Counted from the stretch's first letter, positions 18,013-26,421 are shown. The stretch is 64,000 bases of DNA from Caulobacter sp. UNC358MFTsu5.1 (GCF_000712075.1 NZ_JONW01000008.1:62001-126000); one strand, 5' to 3'. Notes: a model not told the origin generated them from the letters alone. Numbers and translations are program-made.

Positions 18013-19005
18013 ATGAAGATCCTGCGTTTGGCCGCCCTGGCCCCCATGCTGGTGCTGTGCGCCGCCCTGGCCGCTTGCTCGCCCGCGAAAAAGGAAGCCG
18101 CTCCGCCCCCCGGCCGCACGGCGCTGAAGCTGGCCACCGACTGGAAGGGCGAGGCCGAGCTGGGCGGCTACTACCAGGCCGTGGCCACCGGCGAATACGC
18201 CAAGCGCGGGCTGGACGTGACCCTGATCCAGGGCGGTCCGGGCGTGAACGTGCCCCAGCTGCTGGCCACCGGCGCGGTCGACGTCGGCGTCGGCTCCAAC
18301 AGCTTCATCGTGCTGAACCTGGCCAAGGAGAAGGTGCCGGTCAAAGCCGTGGCCGCCTTCATGGACAAGGACCCGCAGGTGCTGATCGCCCACGACGGCG
18401 TGGGCATCAATTCGATCGCCGACATGAAGGGCCACCCGATCCTGCTGTCGGACGCCTCGATCACCGCCTTCTGGGTGTGGCTGAAGGCCAAGCACGGCTT
18501 CACCGACGCCCAGGTGCGCAAGTACAACTACTCGGCCGCCCCCTTCCTGGCCGACAAGAGCGTGGTGCAGCAGGGCTACGCCACCTCCGAGCCCTACCTG
18601 ATCCAGAAGGAGGGCAAGATCACGCCGAAGGTCTTCCTGCTGGCCGACGACGGCTATCCCGCCTACGCCTCGTTCGCCCTGGTCCCGACGGCCCTGATCG
18701 ACAAGAACCCGGCCGCCGTGAAGGCGTTCGTCGAGGCCACCGCCGCCGGCTGGACGTCGTACCTGTACGGCGACGCCAAGCCGGGCGACGCTCTGATCCT
18801 CAAGGACAATCCGGAAATGACCCAGGACGTCCTCGACCAGGCCCGCGAGAAGATGCGCAGCTACGGCATCGTGCCGCGCCAGGGCGTGGGCAAGATGGAC
18901 GACGCCCGCTGGGCCGAGTTCTTCAAGGTGGCGTCCGAACAGGGCGTCTACCCCAAGGACATGGACTACAAGAGCGCCTACACGCTGGACTTCCTGCCCA
19001 AGTGA
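18013..19005 (+). CDS. ABC transporter substrate-binding lipoprotein (NMT1/THI5-like)
   Basis: A 330-residue periplasmic binding lipoprotein: the signal peptide ends in LAAC with lipidated Cys22. The mature domain starts KLATDWKGEAELGGYYQAVATGEYAKRGLDVTLIQGGPG, the type II binding-protein fold of the NMT1/THI5/SsuA group that binds pyrimidine precursors, riboflavin, sulfonates or nitrate-like ligands. The ATG at 18013 has GGGGA upstream; longer frames run into the repeat. It heads a three-gene operon with ATPase and permease. No thiamin riboswitch was recognised upstream, so the substrate is open. Confidence 0.9.
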   Translation: MKILRLAALAPMLVLCAALAACSPAKKEAAPPPGRTALKLATDWKGEAELGGYYQAVATGEYAKRGLDVTLIQGGPGVNVPQLLATGAVDVGVGSNSFIVLNLAKEKVPVKAVAAFMDKDPQVLIAHDGVGINSIADMKGHPILLSDASITAFWVWLKAKHGFTDAQVRKYNYSAAPFLADKSVVQQGYATSEPYLIQKEGKITPKVFLLADDGYPAYASFALVPTALIDKNPAAVKAFVEATAAGWTSYLYGDAKPGDALILKDNPEMTQDVLDQAREKMRSYGIVPRQGVGKMDDARWAEFFKVASEQGVYPKDMDYKSAYTLDFLPK

Positions 19006-19757
19006 CGCCGGAGGTGATCGCGTCCCTCCAACAGGTCGAGGTCGACTATCCCGGACGCGGCCGCGCCCTGGGGCCCGTCGACCTGGCGCTGAACGCCGGC
19101 GAGATCGTCGCCCTGGTCGGGCCGTCCGGCTGCGGCAAGTCCACGGCCCTGCGGCTGCTGGCCGGGCTGGAGGCGCCCACGCGCGGGACCGTGGCCCGGG
19201 CCGCCGGACGGGGCGAGACCTCGGTCGTCTTCCAGGCCCCCACCCTGGCCCCGTGGATGAGCGCCGCGGCGAATGTCGCCCTGCCGCTGGAACTGGCCGG
19301 AGCGCCCAAGGCCCAGGCCCGCGCCCAGGCGGTCGAGGCCCTGGCCAAGGTGGGCCTGAAGGGCGCCGAGGCCGCCCGCGCCGCCCAGCTGTCGGGCGGC
19401 ATGGCCATGCGCGCGTCCCTGGCCCGCGCCCTCGTCACCCGCCCGCGCCTGCTGCTGCTGGACGAACCGTTCGCGGCCCTGGACGAGATCACCCGCCGCG
19501 CCCTCGCCGACGACGTCCTGGCCCTGGCGGCCGAGCTGGCCCCGGCCGTGGTCTTCGTCACCCACAATGTCGAGGAGGCCGTCTACATGGCCCGCCGCGT
19601 CGTGGTGATGAGCGCCGGCCCCGGCCGGATCGCCGGCGAGGTGGCGGTCGACGGCCCGGTGGTCCGCCCGCCGGGCTTCCGCACCACGGCGGCCTTCCGC
19701 GAGACGGCCGAGGCGGTGTCGCGGCTGCTGGCGACGGGCGTGGGAGCGGCGGCATGA
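19002..19757 (+). CDS. ABC transporter ATP-binding protein (nitrate/sulfonate/taurine-type)
   Basis: A 251-residue ATPase that powers the transporter. Walker A (GPSGCGKST), a Q-loop (VFQAPTLAPW), the signature LSGGMAMRASLARAL, Walker B (LLLLDEPFAALDE) and the H-loop (THNVEEAVYM) are intact. I choose the GTG at 19002, which overlaps the stop of the binding-protein gene (GTGA) and suggests translational coupling; a GTG at 19014 is the alternative. The stop overlaps the permease ATG by 4 bases. Confidence 0.88.
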   Translation: MTPEVIASLQQVEVDYPGRGRALGPVDLALNAGEIVALVGPSGCGKSTALRLLAGLEAPTRGTVARAAGRGETSVVFQAPTLAPWMSAAANVALPLELAGAPKAQARAQAVEALAKVGLKGAEAARAAQLSGGMAMRASLARALVTRPRLLLLDEPFAALDEITRRALADDVLALAAELAPAVVFVTHNVEEAVYMARRVVVMSAGPGRIAGEVAVDGPVVRPPGFRTTAAFRETAEAVSRLLATGVGAAA

Positions 19758-20509
19758 AGCTGCTCGCCCCCGCGATCCTGATCCTCGTCCTGCTCGCCGC
19801 CTGGGAGGCCGCCTGCCGCGTCCTGGGCGTGCCGGTCTACCTCCTGCCCGCGCCGTCGGCGATCGGGACGGCCTTGGTCGAGGGCTGGCCCCTGCTGCTG
19901 GCCAGCGCCTGGACCACCCTGTCCACCGCCCTGGTGGGCCTGGTCCTGGCCAGCCTGCTGGCCTGCGGCCTGGCTCTGCTGGTCAGCCTGAACCCCGTCG
20001 TCGAGGACGCCGTGCGCCCGGTGGCCGTCACCTTGCAGGTCACGCCCCTGGTGGCCATCGGCCCGCTGATGACCATCTGGGCCGGGATCGAGCATCCGCA
20101 GCGCGCCGTGGTCGCCCTGGCGGCCGTGGCGGCCTTCTTCCCGATCTTCTCGGGCGCCCTGACCGGCCTGAAGGCCGTCGATCCGGACCTGTCGCGCCTG
20201 TTCGACCTCTACGGCGCGCGGCGGACCCAGCGCCTGTGGCGGCTGCGCCTGCCCTCGGCCGTGCCCGCCCTGCTGGAGGGTCACAAGGTGGCCGCTGGCC
20301 TGGCCGTGGTCGGGGCCGTGGTCGCCGAGTTCGTGGCCGGCTCGGGCGGCAATCAGGGCTTGGCCTGGCGCCTGCTGGAAGCGTCCAACAGGCTGCAGAC
20401 CGCGCGGGTGTTCGCCGCCCTGGCGGTCCTGGCCGTGCTGGGCGTGGCGCTGCACGGCGTGCTGAGCCTGATCGAGCGCCGCCTGCTGGCCTGGTGGCGC
20501 GGCCGCTGA
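19754..20509 (+). CDS. ABC transporter permease (SsuC/TauC-like)
   Basis: A 251-residue inner-membrane subunit with about six helices. The EAA loop that contacts the ATPase is seen as LFDLYGARRTQRLWRLRLPSAVPALLEGHKVAAGLAVVGAVVAEF (about residues 145-190). The ATG overlaps the upstream stop (ATGA), so all three transporter genes are one tightly coupled operon. The permease should work as a homodimer. Confidence 0.9.
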   Translation: MKLLAPAILILVLLAAWEAACRVLGVPVYLLPAPSAIGTALVEGWPLLLASAWTTLSTALVGLVLASLLACGLALLVSLNPVVEDAVRPVAVTLQVTPLVAIGPLMTIWAGIEHPQRAVVALAAVAAFFPIFSGALTGLKAVDPDLSRLFDLYGARRTQRLWRLRLPSAVPALLEGHKVAAGLAVVGAVVAEFVAGSGGNQGLAWRLLEASNRLQTARVFAALAVLAVLGVALHGVLSLIERRLLAWWRGR

Positions 20510-20631
20510 ACCGGATGCGCCCGAGAGTCGCATAAGTGACACAAGGGGCGCGGGATCGGGCCGCGTTAGGCCAAGATTAAGCCCGAGCGCCTATCAATCC
20601 AGCCGATCCCGCGCCTCTGTCGGACCGGTTC

Positions 20632-21324
20632 ATGCGTCTCGCCCTGCTCCTGCCCGTGCTGTTCTGCGTCGCCGCCCCGGCGTACGCCGAGGGCGCGCGC
20701 GAGAGCCGCTACGGCCCGACCACGCCCCGTCAAGCGTCCGCCGCCGCCACGCGCTACGACGGCCCGATGCTGGGCTGGGCCAACAAGCGTCAGGGCCAGG
20801 TCGCCCCGGCCGCGCCCGCGACCTCGGCGCCGGCCCAACCCGCGCCCATGGCCGCCTGGGCCGGTTACCAGACGCCTGCCGCGTACCAGGCCCCGCCCGC
20901 GACCGTCCCTTCGGCCATCCAGGCGACGCCGACCAGCCTCTACGCCCCGCCGCGTCCCGCGCCGGCCGCCGCCGCGCCGCCTCAGGCCGCCGCCGCCCCC
21001 GTCAAGGACTGGTCCACCTACCGCAGCGCCCGCGTCGCGCCCGCTCCGCCGCCCCAGCCGGTCGCCGCGACCTCGGGCGCCGCCGCCGGCGCCCGCTTCT
21101 ATTCGGTGGACCGCGACTACGGCCTGACGCCCGACGCCGCGCCGCGTCCGGGCCCCGACAACCGCGTCCTGGTCGCCGCGACCGAACCGCCGCCCGAGCC
21201 CAAGGACGCCGTGCCGATGCACGGCTCGGCCGACTGGCTGGCGGCCGGCGCGCGCGGCGACGACGACAACGACGATGACGACAGCGCGGCCCGCCGCGCC
21301 AAGACCCGGAACGAAGGCCTGTGA
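20632..21324 (+). CDS. Secreted Ala/Pro-rich protein of unknown function
   Basis: A 230-residue protein with a clear signal peptide (MRLALLLPVLFCVAAPAYA) and a low-complexity Ala/Pro/Gln-rich mature part that ends in an acidic run (DDDNDDDDS) followed by basic residues. No enzyme motif was seen. It is cotranslated with the DUF2336 gene through a 4-base GTGA overlap, which is the best clue to its role. A CtrA-like sequence TTAG-N7-TTAA lies at 20566-20580, one base off the consensus. Confidence 0.65.
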   Translation: MRLALLLPVLFCVAAPAYAEGARESRYGPTTPRQASAAATRYDGPMLGWANKRQGQVAPAAPATSAPAQPAPMAAWAGYQTPAAYQAPPATVPSAIQATPTSLYAPPRPAPAAAAPPQAAAAPVKDWSTYRSARVAPAPPPQPVAATSGAAAGARFYSVDRDYGLTPDAAPRPGPDNRVLVAATEPPPEPKDAVPMHGSADWLAAGARGDDDNDDDDSAARRAKTRNEGL

Positions 21325-22412
21325 TCCAGTCGCGCCTCCACGACCTCATCGCCCTGGCCGACGAGCCCTCCAGCGCCCGCCGCCGCGAACTGCTGCGCGG
21401 CGTCACCGACCTGTTCTTCACGGGCGAGGGTCACGGCGAGGTCGAGATGGGCCTGTTCGACGACGTGATGGGCCAGCTGGCCGGCGAGATGGAAGAGGCC
21501 GTGCGCATCGAGCTGGCCGAGCGCCTGGGCCAGACCGCCGCTCCGCCGCCGGCCCTGACCCGGGCCCTGGCCAGCGACAGCATCGCCATCGCCCGTCCGA
21601 TCCTGGAAGGCGCGCCCCAGCTTAGCGAGGCCGACCTCCTGCACGTGGCCCGCACCCAGGGCCAGGACCACCTGCGGGCCATCTCGCAGCGTCCCGTCGT
21701 GCCCAGCCTGGTGTCCGACGCCATCGTCGAGCGCGGCGACGACACCACCCTGGGCGTGCTGCTGCGCAACGAGGGCGCGGTGCTGTCTCGCGAGGCCCAC
21801 GAGGCGGCGGTCGACCGCGCGGCGGCCAATCCCGAGCTGCACGAGGCGGTCATCGACCGCAAGGCCATGCCTATGGACCTGCTCAACGAGATGTACTTCG
21901 TGGCCGAGGCGCGCCTGCGCGACCGGATCATGGAGCGCAACGCCAATGTCGATCCGGCCATCCTGGAAGCCGCGCTGAAGGCCGGCCGCAACCGCGTCGC
22001 CGCCGGCGACGGCGCCCTGCCAGACGACTACCAGGCGGCGGTCGATGAGATCGTGGCCCTGAAGCGGCGCGGGGCCATCACGCCTCAGGCCCTGGTCGCC
22101 ATGCTGCGCGCCAACCGCACCAGCCAGTTCCTGGTGGCCCTGGCCGAGCTGGCCGACATCGACTTCCACACCGCCCGCAAGATCATCGAGCGCCGCGAGC
22201 TGGACGCCCTGTCGGTGGTCTGCAAGGCCGCGGACTTCGACCGCGCCCTGTTCCTGACCTTCGCCCTGCTGATCCTGGACCCGAACGACAACGCCATGGG
22301 CAAGGCCAAGGCCTATGGCGAGCTCTACGGCGCCCTGCCCCGCGACACGGCCCTGCGGACCCTCCGCTTCTGGCGCATGCGCCGCACGACGGGCGACGTG
22401 GCGGCGGCCTAG
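21321..22412 (+). CDS. DUF2336 domain-containing protein
   Basis: A 363-residue, largely alpha-helical cytosolic protein with repeated short helices (for example LARALASDSIAIARPIL and RDRIMERNANVDPAILEAAL) typical of DUF2336 (PF10098), a family largely found in alphaproteobacteria and of unknown function. The repeats look HEAT-like. The GTG start overlaps the upstream gene's stop. No catalytic motif is visible; a scaffold or binding role is likely from fold alone. Confidence 0.85.
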   Translation: MIQSRLHDLIALADEPSSARRRELLRGVTDLFFTGEGHGEVEMGLFDDVMGQLAGEMEEAVRIELAERLGQTAAPPPALTRALASDSIAIARPILEGAPQLSEADLLHVARTQGQDHLRAISQRPVVPSLVSDAIVERGDDTTLGVLLRNEGAVLSREAHEAAVDRAAANPELHEAVIDRKAMPMDLLNEMYFVAEARLRDRIMERNANVDPAILEAALKAGRNRVAAGDGALPDDYQAAVDEIVALKRRGAITPQALVAMLRANRTSQFLVALAELADIDFHTARKIIERRELDALSVVCKAADFDRALFLTFALLILDPNDNAMGKAKAYGELYGALPRDTALRTLRFWRMRRTTGDVAAA

Positions 22413-22465
22413 GCCGGAGCGTTTCGACTGTCCGCCTGACGCGAACCCCTGTAGTCCACGGGCCG

Positions 22466-23098
22466 ATGATCCCCGGCAAACGCGTCCCCATTTCCGAGCA
22501 AAGCGCCCAGAGCCTTCTTTGGCGGGCGGCGGCATGCCTTTTCGGGCTGGTCATCCTGGGCAACGAGGCGCTCGGCCCGGTCGCCGGCCTGCTTTCCCCG
22601 AAGCCGGTCGTCGTTCCCGCCGCCCAGAAGGCGGTGGAAGGCGACGTCTGGATCTCGAACCACTGGGATCCCGACAGCAAGGGCGACTATTCCCTGCGGA
22701 TGTCGGACGGGCGGTGGGTCTCGCTGTACTGCGGCCCCTGGCCGTACGACGAGCTGTGCCTGCATCAGCCGGGACTGACGCCGGGCCAGACCTATCGCCT
22801 CACCGTCGCCTACTACACCGAGACGCTTACGGGCGGCGTGCAGAGGAACATCATCACCCACGCCAGGCTGGGACAGCGCGACCTGGTCACGCCCAGCGGT
22901 CAAGCCAAGGCGTGGCGCAACGTGACGACGTTCTACAATTCGAAGCGCGGCCGCTACAGCACCTTGAGCATGGATGCCGGGTTCTGGGCGATGTACGCCG
23001 TGGTGGCCGCCATCTACGCGATGCTGCTGTGGGCGTTCGCCAACACGGCCGTCGAACTCCTGGCGCGCCGCTTCCGGCACCGCAAGACCTCCGGCTGA
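22466..23098 (+). CDS. Membrane protein with extracytoplasmic domain, unknown function
   Basis: A 210-residue protein with one helix near the N-terminus (about residues 18-42), an extracytoplasmic beta-rich domain with two Cys (WVSLYCGPWPYDELCLHQ) that may be disulphide-bonded, and a C-terminal helix (FWAMYAVVAAIYAMLLWAF) followed by a basic tail. I do not recognise the family. It is 53 bases after the DUF2336 gene on the same strand. Confidence 0.65.
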   Translation: MIPGKRVPISEQSAQSLLWRAAACLFGLVILGNEALGPVAGLLSPKPVVVPAAQKAVEGDVWISNHWDPDSKGDYSLRMSDGRWVSLYCGPWPYDELCLHQPGLTPGQTYRLTVAYYTETLTGGVQRNIITHARLGQRDLVTPSGQAKAWRNVTTFYNSKRGRYSTLSMDAGFWAMYAVVAAIYAMLLWAFANTAVELLARRFRHRKTSG

Positions 23099-23188
23099 CC
23101 GGATCGGCGCATCCCTATCGCCGGGAACTGGCGCCGTCCGCCGTCGTTCCCTTCCCGTCGAGGGGCCTTCCGTCTCCGGAGCGCCCTA

Positions 23189-23785
23189 GTGGAACCGCCC
23201 AAAAAGAAAACAGCCCTGGCGGCCGGCGTGGTCGTGGCCGGGATCGTGACGACGGCCGCCGTGGCGGCGGCCCTCTGGCCCGCCCTGACACGGCCCGACC
23301 CGCCGGCCGAGGCCAGCGGCGACGGCGGCCTGCGCATCCGCCTGGTCCAGCCGCCCAAGGCGCTGGTCGCGGGCGCCGGCCCGCTGGCCAGTCCCCTGGA
23401 CGTCGGCCTGTCGGAAGCCGCCCGGGCCATGGCCAAGGGCCGCGAGGCCCTGTTCGTCGGGACGCCGGTGCGGCCCGCGCCGAAGCCCGCGCGGCCCGCG
23501 CCGATGCAGGTCGCCCAGATCGACGAGGCGGCGGAGGAAGACCTCGCGCCGCCGCCCGAACCGGTCGACGACCGCTGGGAACGCGACGCCTGGCGGCGGG
23601 ACCGCTACGAGGAAGCCCAGCGCCGGCGCTGGGAGGACGAGCAGCGCTGGGCCCGCCGCGACCGCGAGGCCCGCGCCGCCTGGGAACAGGCCCGACGCGA
23701 CCGCGAACGCTGGGAGGACGAGCGGCGGGACGAGGATCGCTATGCGCCGCCGCCCGAAGACGACCGCCCTCCGCCGGGCTGGTGA
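23189..23785 (+). CDS. Single-pass membrane protein with Arg/Glu/Trp-rich tail
   Basis: A 198-residue protein starting from GTG with GGAG about eight bases upstream. One helix (AAGVVVAGIVTTAAVAAALWPAL) is followed by a Pro/Ala linker and a highly charged C-terminal half with repeated R-x-x-W-E and D-R-R/E units (about residues 130-185), likely an extended helix or disordered segment. No family recognised. It converges on the next gene with only three bases between stops. Confidence 0.6.
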   Translation: MEPPKKKTALAAGVVVAGIVTTAAVAAALWPALTRPDPPAEASGDGGLRIRLVQPPKALVAGAGPLASPLDVGLSEAARAMAKGREALFVGTPVRPAPKPARPAPMQVAQIDEAAEEDLAPPPEPVDDRWERDAWRRDRYEEAQRRRWEDEQRWARRDREARAAWEQARRDRERWEDERRDEDRYAPPPEDDRPPPGW

Positions 23786-23788
23786 GGC

Positions 23789-24244
23789 CTAGCCCCGGCG
23801 CGCGTGCATGAGGGTCAGCAGCCAGCCGACGCCCAGGCCGCCCACGACGGTCAGAGGCAAGGTCAGGAGATCGGGCGTGGGCTGGTGCAGCCACAGATCG
23901 CGGCCCGCCAGCATCCCCCAGATCAGCAGGCCCCAGACGGCGCCGTAGATCGCCCAGGGATACCGGTCCATCCAGCCGAGCAGGCCGGTCCGGGGCGGCG
24001 GCTCGACGGCGGGTTCCACCGGACCGCCGCACGATCCGCAGGCCCAGCCGCCCCACGGCCCCTGCGGCGCGGCGTCCGCGCCCAGCGGCGTGTCGCAGGC
24101 CTTGCAGCGCGGCGGCTCGGCGCGACGGCGCACCCTCGGCGACAGGCCGCGCATGCCCAGGACGACGATGAACAGATAAAGGAGGAGATAGATCGCCCGG
24201 GAGACGTCCACGTCCCTGAAAGCCTCGCCCCAACCCTGACCCAT
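23789..24244 (-). CDS. Membrane protein with zinc-ribbon-like CxxC pairs
   Basis: A 151-residue protein: an N-terminal helix (AIYLLLYLFIVVLGM), a cytosolic segment with CKAC and CGSC pairs about 25 residues apart, suggesting a zinc ribbon, and two C-terminal helices (WAIYGAVWGLLIWGML and LTLPLTVVGGLGVGWLLTLM). Function unknown. Confidence 0.6.
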   Translation of the reverse strand: MGQGWGEAFRDVDVSRAIYLLLYLFIVVLGMRGLSPRVRRRAEPPRCKACDTPLGADAAPQGPWGGWACGSCGGPVEPAVEPPPRTGLLGWMDRYPWAIYGAVWGLLIWGMLAGRDLWLHQPTPDLLTLPLTVVGGLGVGWLLTLMHARRG

Positions 24245-24314
24245 GTCGTCCCCCGAAACGCTACGCGGCCAAGCTAGGCGGTGTCGCGCTTCGGGTCGAG
24301 CCGGGGAAAGCGCC

Positions 24315-24620
24315 CTAGCGGATGCGGATGCGGACCGGAACGTCGATGAACGAGCCGGCGCGGCTCTTGCCGTCGGGGCCCATCAGGTCGACCTGGAACT
24401 GCGAGGCCATGGTCACGGCCGCCTTGCCCACGCCCATGTCGGCGGGGAATTCGCTCTGCACCGAGCAGGCCGTCAGGCCGCCGTCGCGCTTGACCATGCA
24501 GCTGAGGATGGCTTCGGCGATCTGGGGCTGGACGTCCTTGACCTGGGTCACCGCCGGTTGGTCGGCGACAGGGGTCGGAACGATCGAGACAGCGGCGGCG
24601 GCGAGCAACGAAGCGATCAC
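24315..24620 (-). CDS. Small secreted TonB-C-like protein
   Basis: A 101-residue exported protein. After a signal sequence (MIASLLAAAAVSIV) it has the pattern ILSCMVKRDGGLTACSVQSEFPADMGVGKAAVTMASQFQV, which resembles the TonB C-terminal-like repeat seen three times in the protein encoded at 29973-30875 (C...L..C.V....P...GFG.AA..MA). It is therefore a single-domain relative; coupling to TonB is not implied because no membrane anchor or periplasmic spacer is present. Confidence 0.6.
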   Translation of the reverse strand: MIASLLAAAAVSIVPTPVADQPAVTQVKDVQPQIAEAILSCMVKRDGGLTACSVQSEFPADMGVGKAAVTMASQFQVDLMGPDGKSRAGSFIDVPVRIRIR

Positions 24621-24681
24621 TGGGTCTTCCCTACTGGTCTTTGGGTCCGGCCCGTTCGAGGCCGTCCGGTTTCATTTTGGG

Positions 24682-26058
24682 TCAGGCGGCGTGCGCCTGT
24701 TTCACCCTTTGCAACCCCTGAGCCGCCAGGTCGGTCAGAGACCTCAGGCCCAGTTCGGCGAAGATGTCGAAGGCGCTGGCCAGGGCCATGGCGGCCCGGT
24801 CCAGGCGGCCGTCGTCGCGGCCGGTGATCTCGACCCGGGCCTCGTAGAGGCGGGCCAGGTTCATCTGGGTCACGGCCCAGGCGGCCGGGTCGCGGGCGCC
24901 CGGCGTCGAAGCCAGCTCGGCCTTGAAGGCCATCTCGGCGGCGTCCAGCACGGCCAGGTCGGCGGTCAGCTCGGCGCAGCGGGCCAGGCTGAGGGCGCGG
25001 TTGTTGGCGACCACGGCGCGCAGGGCCAGGGCCGGCTGGGTCTTGAGGATGTGCGAGGCGCGGTCGTAGCAGGTGACCGCCCGCTCGAAGCAGCGGTCCG
25101 AGGTGGTGGCCTCGCCCATGGCCTGCAGACCGGCGCCCAGGGCGGCCTGGCCGCGCGCCCAGTCCATCGGACTGTGGTCGGCCGAGACCGGCTCCAGCGC
25201 CGCGGCCAGGGCCTCGACGCCGTCGGCGATGTGGTTGATCTCGCCGTCCAGCTCGCCCAGCTGCACCAGGGCCGTCCCGCGCAGGGACTCCAGGCGCGAC
25301 CAGGCCAGGGGTTCGAAATCGGGATCGAGGCCGGCCTCGGCGGCCTTGGCCTCTTCCAGGGCCACCTCGGTCAGGGCCCGGTCCTTCAGGCGGGCGGCGC
25401 AGGCCAGCAGCAGCTCGACGCGGGCGGCGCGCTGGTCGGCCAGCAGCAGGCGCGAGGCCCCGCCCTTGACCCGGCGCGCGGCCGACAGGCCCCGCAGCGG
25501 CGCCTCGAAGGCCTCGGCGGCGGCCAGGGCGCGGTCGATGTCGTTCTCGCCGAGGGCCACGCGGCCCTCCAGCCCGGCCAGCAGGGCCTCGGCCATGGCG
25601 CAGCGGTGGCCCGGCGCGGTCTTGGCCAGGGTCAGGGTGGCGCCGGCGGCGGCGTGCAGCCCCTCGTCGCCGAACAGGTCGGCGCCCAGCACCGCCAGGG
25701 TCGCCTGCTCGCAGCGGGCGGCGGCCAGGCTGTCGGTCTTGTGCTCGGCTTCGAAGATCTTGGCCGCGGCCTCGGCCTGGGCCGCGCCCTTGCGCAGGGC
25801 GGCGGCGTCGCCCGAGCGGCGGGCCAGCTCGCGCCAGACCACGGCGGCCTCCAGCAGGCGATGGCCGCGGTCCTTGGCGCCGATCCGGCCCGCGGCCACG
25901 TCGGCCGAGCGGGCCTCGTTGACCAGCAGACGCAGATCCAGCAGCTCCAGCAGCGAGGTGTCGCCGCCGGTCAGTCCGTCGCGATGCGCCGCCGCCCTCG
26001 CGGGCGCTCCGGCGTCGACTCCAAAGAGCTTCTTCAGATCACGACCGAAATCAAACAT
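24682..26058 (-). CDS. TPR-like helical repeat protein, possibly cell-cycle regulated
   Basis: A 458-residue cytosolic protein composed almost wholly of paired helices with Ala-rich TPR-like periodicity (AACGAxL-type turns such as DRALAAAEAFEAPL and WARGQAALGAGLQAMGE). The frame extends to 26106, but the ATG at 26058 (MFDFGRDLKKLFG) has GGAG nine bases upstream. No catalytic motif. A perfect CtrA box lies 88-102 bases upstream of the start, so transcription is probably tied to the cell cycle. I do not recognise a named homologue. Confidence 0.75.
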   Translation of the reverse strand: MFDFGRDLKKLFGVDAGAPARAAAHRDGLTGGDTSLLELLDLRLLVNEARSADVAAGRIGAKDRGHRLLEAAVVWRELARRSGDAAALRKGAAQAEAAAKIFEAEHKTDSLAAARCEQATLAVLGADLFGDEGLHAAAGATLTLAKTAPGHRCAMAEALLAGLEGRVALGENDIDRALAAAEAFEAPLRGLSAARRVKGGASRLLLADQRAARVELLLACAARLKDRALTEVALEEAKAAEAGLDPDFEPLAWSRLESLRGTALVQLGELDGEINHIADGVEALAAALEPVSADHSPMDWARGQAALGAGLQAMGEATTSDRCFERAVTCYDRASHILKTQPALALRAVVANNRALSLARCAELTADLAVLDAAEMAFKAELASTPGARDPAAWAVTQMNLARLYEARVEITGRDDGRLDRAAMALASAFDIFAELGLRSLTDLAAQGLQRVKQAHAA

Positions 26059-26145
26059 CGCTGCGCACTCCGCACACGGACCGTCCCACGCCGGGACGTC
26101 CGGCAAGGGTTCAACGCACGAGTAGCAAAGCCGGAGCCAACGCGC

Positions 26146-26160
26146 TTAACAAGCGGTTAA
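26146..26160. promoter_or_regulatory. CtrA box TTAA-N7-TTAA
   Basis: TTAACAAGCGGTTAA matches the CtrA consensus TTAA-N7-TTAA exactly. It lies upstream of the TPR-like gene on the minus strand. Two further half-sites of the form GTTAACCAT occur at about 26177 and 26338 in the same intergenic region. Confidence 0.7.
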
Positions 26161-26171
26161 TAGGTCTGAAG

Positions 26172-26379
26172 ATGGCGTTAACCATAAATATTTGGGTTGT
26201 GTTTACACTTCGTTCCCGAATACCCCTCAAACCCCTGTTTCTGCACCGATTTGGCACACTTCTTGCTTACCGGATCCGAGCGGGAGAGCGAGCGTCGCCG
26301 CACTTGTTAGAACATTGTTCACTCAAGTGAAAATGACGTTAACCATAGTTTTTAAGACCGGGTTTACCTTCTGTTCCGG
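26172..26379. repeat. Pair of related 47-bp blocks, 161 bp apart
   Basis: Blocks 26172-26218 and 26333-26379 are the same length and match at 32 of 47 positions by eye. Both begin ATG-G/A-CGTTAACCATA, share TTTAC at the same place and end in GTTCC-C/G-G. Each carries a GTTAACCAT half-site, so they look like a duplicated promoter or regulator-binding module rather than coding sequence. Confidence 0.6.
26251..26267 (+). promoter_or_regulatory. Sigma-54 (RpoN) promoter, near consensus
   Basis: TTGGCACACTTCTTGCT fits the sigma-54 -24/-12 consensus (TGGCACG-N4-TTGCW) with a single deviation, and the invariant GG and GC are exactly ten bases apart. It points rightwards, with a start expected near 26278. 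No well-supported gene begins just downstream on this strand; the next plus-strand gene starts at 26996. Confidence 0.6.
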
Positions 26380-26388
26380 CCCAGCCGT

Positions 26389-26413
26389 CGGACCGCCGCC
26401 CGAGCGGGGTCCG
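26389..26413 (+). other. Perfect hairpin downstream of the sigma-54 promoter
   Basis: CGGACC and GGTCCG pair around an inner CCGC/GCGG stem with a CCGA loop, giving ten base pairs with one bulged base. It is not followed by a T run, so it is not a classic terminator, but it could end or stabilise a roughly 135-nt transcript starting near 26278. Confidence 0.4.
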
Positions 26414-26421
26414 AACGGCGG

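Larger units (their letters stand above)
26059..26421. other. 363-bp intergenic regulatory region
   Basis: This stretch holds no convincing gene. It is AT-richer than its surroundings and contains the CtrA box, the two 47-bp blocks, the sigma-54 promoter, two adjoining palindromes (GAACATTGTTC at 26310-26320 and TTCACT-CA-AGTGAA at 26318-26331) and the hairpin at 26389. Short frames of 52 codons (26172) and 30 codons (26333) exist but lack ribosome binding sites. Confidence 0.6.

Noticed and set aside
20566..20580. CtrA-like TTAG-N7-TTAA upstream of the Ala/Pro-rich protein
   Set aside because: One mismatch in a core half-site and no second site; kept only as a remark in that gene's entry.
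26172..26330. 52-codon frame in the CtrA/sigma-54 region
   Set aside because: No ribosome binding site, the sigma-54 promoter lies inside it and codon use is unlike the genes around it.
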